NCBI GenBank assembly: GCA_900541925.1
Contig: UQMB01000007.1
Location: forward strand, 1-64,000
Source: an uncultured Bacteroidales bacterium
Lineage (GTDB): Bacteria; Bacteroidota; Bacteroidia; Bacteroidales; UBA932
Direction of reading: 5' to 3'
Length of the DNA stretch: 64,000 nucleotides
Part shown: piece by piece, positions 59,417 to 64,000 of the stretch
Position numbering within the stretch: the first letter of the stretch is position 1
How the letters are laid out: every line of letters starts with the position of its first letter
The notes under the pieces: model-generated
The model's database searches: none
The model's input: the letters and a program-made list of their open reading frames with translations, nothing else
What the model was told of the DNA's origin: nothing
Translations under genes and position numbers: made by a program

Positions 59417-62414
59417 TTTTCATCATGTTGAGGAGCAGCTGCTGCCCCACGACATTGGCCCCGTTCTCTCCGCTCACGTCAAATGTCCCGAGAGCCTCAT
59501 ACATCCCGTCGACAACATCTCCGGCACGCAGGGACTCCTGCGAAGGAGCATGGATGTCGCTGATGCAGGCTGGTATGTCAAGGGAAGTGAAGATCACCTG
59601 CCCGCGGCCGGCACGGACAAGACTCAACACAGAGTAGACCTCCTTCTTGTGGTCAGCCACGGCGGCGGCAAGCGTCTCACCGTTCTCGCAGCGCAGTCCT
59701 ATGCGGCGGCGGTTGTAGGCGGAGAAGCACTGGTATTCCCAATTGAAGACACAATCCTGAGGCAGCCCGTTCCACACAGGGTGGGCGCGGTTGAAGTAAT
59801 TGCCCCCATACCAGGCTGTCCCGATCTTCTTGCTGCCGCGATAGTCAAGCACTTCCTTGTCAGCGAAGAACTCAGCCCATCTCTCCGGCTTGTCAATGAC
59901 TATCAGGGTGTGTCCCTTGTAGACCCACTCCATGATGTCACTCATGCCGCTCCCCCACTGCTGAGGCTCGAACTGCCCTACTACCAGATAGTCACCGGAC
60001 GGAGTGCCTGACACATATTCGGCAGGGTGTATGCCAAGACTGGAGAGGAACGCCGAGACACGGCCGCTGCTGTCTGCCACGGAACCCTCGGAGCTGATTC
60101 CGGAAGCGTCGAGTTTCACGGAGAAAACCTCGTCACTGCCTTCGCACACCGTCTCCCCTCCCCGGAGCAACCTGGCCTCCACGCGGCTGTAGCCCGGATT
60201 GTCAACGCTGAACTCGAATCCGCCGGCAAGATACTCGCCATACACCGTCCCGCCGCTGACCTTGACCTTGGCGCTGCGGGAATCAGCCAGAGTGCCGTCC
60301 TGGAGACGGTAATCCACCTGGAGGGTGAAGTTGCCCTTGAGATTCTTCTCATTGATTATGAACACGTCGGCAACAGTCTTGCGTCCGACAGGCAGGACCT
60401 TGTGATTGAGCTTTACAGACAGTACCAGAGGGCGGTTGTAACGGGCAATCAGTTCCGGATCCCCCTTGAAGTGGCGATAATTGTCAACCACTCCGGAGTG
60501 GTTCTCCAGCTTCATGCTCTCCCACCCGTTGATGGCATAGCCGTCCACGACATCGTTGATGCGGATGTTCTCGATGATGCGGCCCTGGTAGTAATAGGAC
60601 ACGTTGCCCATCGCCACCGTAAGGTCATCCACCGTCGGGAAAGCCTTGCGGAATCCCTTCTTGTCGAGGAAGGCGTCGTAGGCATCGTACCATGAGAGGT
60701 AGTCCTGCGCCTCCCAAGTGGAGGTCTTGCCGGAAGAGAGGATTTCGTCGCGTATCAGCTGGAGGCGCGGAGGCGTGCCGATAGCCCCCTCTTCGCCCCA
60801 AAACACAATCTCGCCACGGTTGGTGCTGCCGCGAAGATATTCATCTTTGGACACATAGAGGGCGTCATGATACACCCCGGGGCCTCCGGCGTGGTGATTG
60901 TCCCACCACCCCGTGTCGCGGAATGTCGTGTCGAACGGCATGAGATTGGTCTTGAAATGGGCGTCCGGGACAACCTCAGGGTTGTTGCCGTTGCAAGAGT
61001 TGTATACAAGTATGCGGCTCGGGTCGAGTTCGTGTCCCATAGCCATCTGCTGGTAGTCCTGCTTCTGCGGCCATGCCCCGCGCTCGTTGTGCATGTTGTA
61101 GATTATAAGGCTCGGATGGCTGCGGTCGCGCAGTATCATGCGGCGCAGTTTCTCGTTGCGGTAGGCGAAGTAGAAGCGGCTCTGGAGATTGTCGTCCTCG
61201 AACTTGGAGATCGGATACTGGTTGCCGCCAGGTTCCTCCCAATAGAGGAGTCCCAGTTCGTCGGCCCACTTGAAGACGTCGCTCTGGCCGATTGTCCTGT
61301 GGAAGTTGAGCATGTTGAGACCCATTCCCTTGGCGGCCTCCACCTGCCGGCGCGCCAGCTCATCGGAAGGCATGATGCCGTTGTCCGGCCAGAAACTCCA
61401 GGAGATGGAAGTACGGAGCACGATGCGCCTGCCGTTGAGATAAAACTGGCGGTCACCCTTGACATCGCGGACTTCAAACCAGCGGAATCCGAAACGGCGG
61501 CTGTCGTTGTCTTCTCCGAGGGTCACGTCAAGATCATACAGATTCGGATCGTCCACGCTCCAGAGCTTGGCGCCCGGCAGTCTCACGGCATACTCCAAGG
61601 TGTTCTCACCCTCACGGAGCGCGGCGCTGTACTTCCTGGAATACACTTCCTTCCCATCTTTTTCCCGTATGGAAATCAACACCGGGACACTCCCCGCCGC
61701 CTTGTCAGCCACGGCGCTCAACTGAATCTTGATTTTGCGCGGGTCGGGCTGATTCTGCACATAGAGGTCGGAGATGTAGGTCTTGTCCGTAGCTACGAGC
61801 TTCACCTTGCCGGTAATGCCTCCGAATCCGTGGGACGGGTTGGTGAGGTACTCGCCCCAGCTGTAGACCTGCGAATCCTTCCAGTTGAAGTTGCCGTTAG
61901 GGTCGGTGATGCGGACGCTGATCACATTGCTCTTCCCGTATTCGAGATGCTCCGTGATGTCAAAACTGAACGGAGTGCTGTTGACAAGGTCGTAGCCGGC
62001 CAGCTTGTGATTCACGAAAACCTCAGCACGGAAACGCACGGCCTCGAAATCGATCGCCACCCTGCGGCCCTCCCATTCTGACGGGATGTCAACGGCCGTC
62101 TCAAACCAGGAGACTCCGACATAGTTGCCGGTCACCCCGAATGTCTCGCCGTTCCAGCCCCAGAGATGCTCCTCGACGGTGGCAGGAAGACTGACGCCGC
62201 TCACGGACGGGTTCTCCAGCAGCGACCAGCCGCCGGAAGGGATGTTGACAGGAAGTCTGTCAAGTTCGACAGGAGGCAGGAAAAGCTCGTCGTTCTCCCA
62301 CTTGGCGTCCTTGTCAAGTGTGATATTCCAGCCGTTGCCGGAAATATCCATGGTCTCCCGCTGCAGCGGCGCCGCCGCCACGAGCAGAGAAAGAAGAAAA
62401 CTCAGTATATTCAT
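59403..62414 (-). CDS. GH2-family glycosidase
   Basis: This 1003-residue exported enzyme has a signal peptide and the GH2 order: sugar-binding jelly roll (VSWFETAVDIPSEWEGRRVAIDFEAV region), Ig-like domain, then the TIM barrel from about residue 320. The acid/base Glu is in HPSLIIYNMHNERG (near 443) and the likely nucleophile Glu is in VFWGEEGAIG (near 540). The last 170 residues (GDYLVVGQFEPQQW, YKGHTLIVIDKPERW) resemble a glutaminase-like alpha/beta domain found at the end of some large GH2/GH42 enzymes. Substrate is uncertain: beta-galactoside, beta-glucuronide or beta-galacturonide. It lies 5 bases after the CE12-CE8 gene in one operon. Confidence 0.88.
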   Translation of the reverse strand: MNILSFLLSLLVAAAPLQRETMDISGNGWNITLDKDAKWENDELFLPPVELDRLPVNIPSGGWSLLENPSVSGVSLPATVEEHLWGWNGETFGVTGNYVGVSWFETAVDIPSEWEGRRVAIDFEAVRFRAEVFVNHKLAGYDLVNSTPFSFDITEHLEYGKSNVISVRITDPNGNFNWKDSQVYSWGEYLTNPSHGFGGITGKVKLVATDKTYISDLYVQNQPDPRKIKIQLSAVADKAAGSVPVLISIREKDGKEVYSRKYSAALREGENTLEYAVRLPGAKLWSVDDPNLYDLDVTLGEDNDSRRFGFRWFEVRDVKGDRQFYLNGRRIVLRTSISWSFWPDNGIMPSDELARRQVEAAKGMGLNMLNFHRTIGQSDVFKWADELGLLYWEEPGGNQYPISKFEDDNLQSRFYFAYRNEKLRRMILRDRSHPSLIIYNMHNERGAWPQKQDYQQMAMGHELDPSRILVYNSCNGNNPEVVPDAHFKTNLMPFDTTFRDTGWWDNHHAGGPGVYHDALYVSKDEYLRGSTNRGEIVFWGEEGAIGTPPRLQLIRDEILSSGKTSTWEAQDYLSWYDAYDAFLDKKGFRKAFPTVDDLTVAMGNVSYYYQGRIIENIRINDVVDGYAINGWESMKLENHSGVVDNYRHFKGDPELIARYNRPLVLSVKLNHKVLPVGRKTVADVFIINEKNLKGNFTLQVDYRLQDGTLADSRSAKVKVSGGTVYGEYLAGGFEFSVDNPGYSRVEARLLRGGETVCEGSDEVFSVKLDASGISSEGSVADSSGRVSAFLSSLGIHPAEYVSGTPSGDYLVVGQFEPQQWGSGMSDIMEWVYKGHTLIVIDKPERWAEFFADKEVLDYRGSKKIGTAWYGGNYFNRAHPVWNGLPQDCVFNWEYQCFSAYNRRRIGLRCENGETLAAAVADHKKEVYSVLSLVRAGRGQVIFTSLDIPACISDIHAPSQESLRAGDVVDGMYEALGTFDVSGENGANVVGQQLLLNMMKIKNL

Positions 62415-62419
62415 TACAA

Positions 62420-64000
62420 TTATTTGTTTTCCAGCGGATTCCAGGTACCGGATCCGGGGTTATACATAACGTTGTCCAAAGTATAGCCGGCGGCCTCGGC
62501 ATCAGAGAGCCGATGCGCCCAGCCGACACGGGCCGAAGTGTCAGCCCCTGGACCGTAGCAGGCGTACTCGGCATAGAAAGCCGTCTTCTCCTTGGCCGGA
62601 TTGTTCCAGTTGTGCCAGCCTTCAGGCAGAATGTGCGGACCGATCTCGCAGTTGAGATAGACCACCTTGGCATAGTCCCTCCACGGGCGTCCAAGATAAA
62701 CCCTGTCGATTCCCGGCGCAGCGGTGAGGCGGCAGCGGTTGAACACATAGCCATACTTCTCGCCCTCGAAGGTGGAGGCTGCGGTGACGTAGCTGTTACG
62801 CTTGGAGCGTATCTCGCAGTTCTCGAACCAGCAGCGGCCGGGGCCGAAGATGAAGTCCGTGGTGCCCTCAATCAGACAGTCCACATACAGGCTGCGGCAA
62901 GTCTGCCCGTCATCTCCATAGCGCCCGTAAGTGTAGATGGTGTCCTGGTTGCCGATGATGTGGCAGCGGCGCAGCATGATGCGGTCGCCGTTGGTCATAA
63001 GCGCCACAGCCTGACCGACCTGCCCGGCATCGTTGCGTATGCTGAGATCCTCGAAGGTGACGTCATCGGCGTTCACGAACACCGATGCGCTGCCGCTCGT
63101 GCCTATCTCGTGCTCCATGTCAGGCCAGAGCTTGCGGGCCGAGTTATCGAAGGTGATCACGGAATTCTCCGCGCCGCAGCCGACAATCTTGAGATTGCAC
63201 TTGCTTGCGGGGATGATTATCCTCTCCCTGTACACGCCCGGTTTCAGGAGAATTGTCGTCTGTACATTCTTCAGATAGTCAGGAACAGCGTCTATGGCCT
63301 CCTGGAGCGTGAGGAAATCTCCCCTGCCGTCCTTGTCCACCACGAAATCATATCGCACGAGATGCTCAGCGAGCTGCGGAATCTTGGCTCTGATGGAGTC
63401 GCAGACGATGTCGCAGTTGCGGCGCGCCCCACGCGCATTGGAATGGGTGTCGTCCTGCCTGCCGTCCGGCATCGCCGCACAGGTGCCCGGATCCACCCAC
63501 ATGAAATACTGCCTCGACGCCTTGTCTCCGGCAGCCTTGATCCAGTCGATCGTGGCCTTCTCCATATCGATGAGGACCGTGCCCGTCTCGGCGGATACAG
63601 CCTTCATCGCGGCCGGATACTCGCCGTGCGTAGTCTCGTCAAGCACACCCTTCTCAAAGCGGCGGCGCGCCACAGGGGTCAGCAGCACAGGCGTGGCCCC
63701 GAGTTCCCGCGCGGTCTTTATGAACATCCTGAGATTGTCCTGATACGCCCCCCAGGCCGCCGCATACACGGCCGGCTTGTTGGACTTCTCATCGTTGTGG
63801 GCGAATTCTATGAACACATAGTCCCCCGGGCGGATGTTGGCCTTGACCTTGTCCCAGAGCCCCTCGTCTATGAAGCTCTTGGTGCTGCGTCCGTTCTTGG
63901 CATAATTGATCACGCGCACGGACGGGTCCACGAAATTCTCAAGCACCATTCCCCATCCGCGCTCAGGGTTGCCACGGGAGATGTCCTTGTCGGCCATCGT
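62420..64000 (-). CDS. CE12-CE8 double esterase (5' end beyond window)
   Basis: The N-terminal part is an SGNH esterase of the CE12 type (rhamnogalacturonan/pectin acetylesterase): PGDYVFIEFAHNDEKSN, and DDTHSNARGA as the Asp-His pair. The window ends within the GDSTMADK-like nucleophile block (only TMADK is visible), so the start and the Ser lie outside. Residues from about 210 form a canonical CE8 pectin methylesterase beta-helix: GQAVAL, GNQDTIYTYG, EGTTDFIFG and LGRPWRDY keep every catalytic residue. It would strip acetyl and methyl esters from pectin before lyases act. Confidence 0.92.
   Translation of the reverse strand, partial: TMADKDISRGNPERGWGMVLENFVDPSVRVINYAKNGRSTKSFIDEGLWDKVKANIRPGDYVFIEFAHNDEKSNKPAVYAAAWGAYQDNLRMFIKTARELGATPVLLTPVARRRFEKGVLDETTHGEYPAAMKAVSAETGTVLIDMEKATIDWIKAAGDKASRQYFMWVDPGTCAAMPDGRQDDTHSNARGARRNCDIVCDSIRAKIPQLAEHLVRYDFVVDKDGRGDFLTLQEAIDAVPDYLKNVQTTILLKPGVYRERIIIPASKCNLKIVGCGAENSVITFDNSARKLWPDMEHEIGTSGSASVFVNADDVTFEDLSIRNDAGQVGQAVALMTNGDRIMLRRCHIIGNQDTIYTYGRYGDDGQTCRSLYVDCLIEGTTDFIFGPGRCWFENCEIRSKRNSYVTAASTFEGEKYGYVFNRCRLTAAPGIDRVYLGRPWRDYAKVVYLNCEIGPHILPEGWHNWNNPAKEKTAFYAEYACYGPGADTSARVGWAHRLSDAEAAGYTLDNVMYNPGSGTWNPLENK

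Overview
The window is a 64 kb piece of a GC-rich Bacteroidota chromosome, most likely order Bacteroidales. The evidence is the mraZ-to-ftsZ gene order, a DUF4290 gene next to ftsK, an AddAB pair with the FPNRRAEVF-type AddB, Fib_succ_major and SusR/HTCS-type proteins, and repeated TAnnTTTG promoter elements a few tens of bases upstream of starts. The genus cannot be fixed from the sequence. The carbohydrate enzymes suggest a gut or rumen fibre degrader.

Layout. 1-1069: no gene; a degenerate composite repeat and a terminator. 1070-2876 (-): ackA and pduL, an acetate-forming pair in which PduL stands in for Pta. 2945-4009 (+): a ComEC-like gene broken by one in-frame TAG. 3999-5015 (-): a Fib_succ_major lipoprotein. 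5113-9671 (+): apbE, DUF4290, ftsK and a LolA-like carrier. 9649-18605 (-): a run alr, C1 peptidase, addB, addA, lytic transglycosylase. 18740-35170 (+): the complete dcw cluster mraZ-rsmH-ftsL-ftsI-murE-mraY-murD-ftsW-murG-murC-ftsQ-ftsA-ftsZ, with gltX joined to it by a 4-base overlap. Four 10-bp-spaced MraZ-type boxes precede mraZ.

35308-52595 (-): a 17 kb pectin/xylan block, read from high to low coordinates as kbl, GH28, GH105, kduD, kduI, DUF4861, an intergenic terminator, LamG-GH3, GH43, PL10-CE8, uxaC, a YhcH/DUF386 protein and GH115. It should trim homogalacturonan and glucuronoxylan to oligomers and monomers. GH105 and KduI/KduD handle unsaturated uronates, and UxaC handles the glucuronate freed by GH115 and galacturonate. 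No SusC/SusD pair or sugar transporter is in the window. 52671-55407 (+): threonine dehydrogenase (divergent from kbl), a YgjP-type metalloprotease, a 166-bp MITE-like palindrome, rpiB and truB.

55408-56524 has no protein gene. It holds the second, oppositely oriented copy of the composite repeat, several palindromes, and on the minus strand a promoter-like element and terminator that could bracket a small RNA of about 185 nt. 56525-59416 (+) is a SusR-like one-component regulator with an HTCS-type sensor. It converges on a minus-strand pair, a GH2 enzyme and a CE12-CE8 double esterase cut by the right edge, which is probably the tail of another pectin locus.

Points most worth following: the paired composite repeats with a covarying hairpin, the candidate small RNA, the MraZ boxes, the divergent CE8 domain fused to PL10, the terminator inside the pectin/xylan block, and kbl heading that block.
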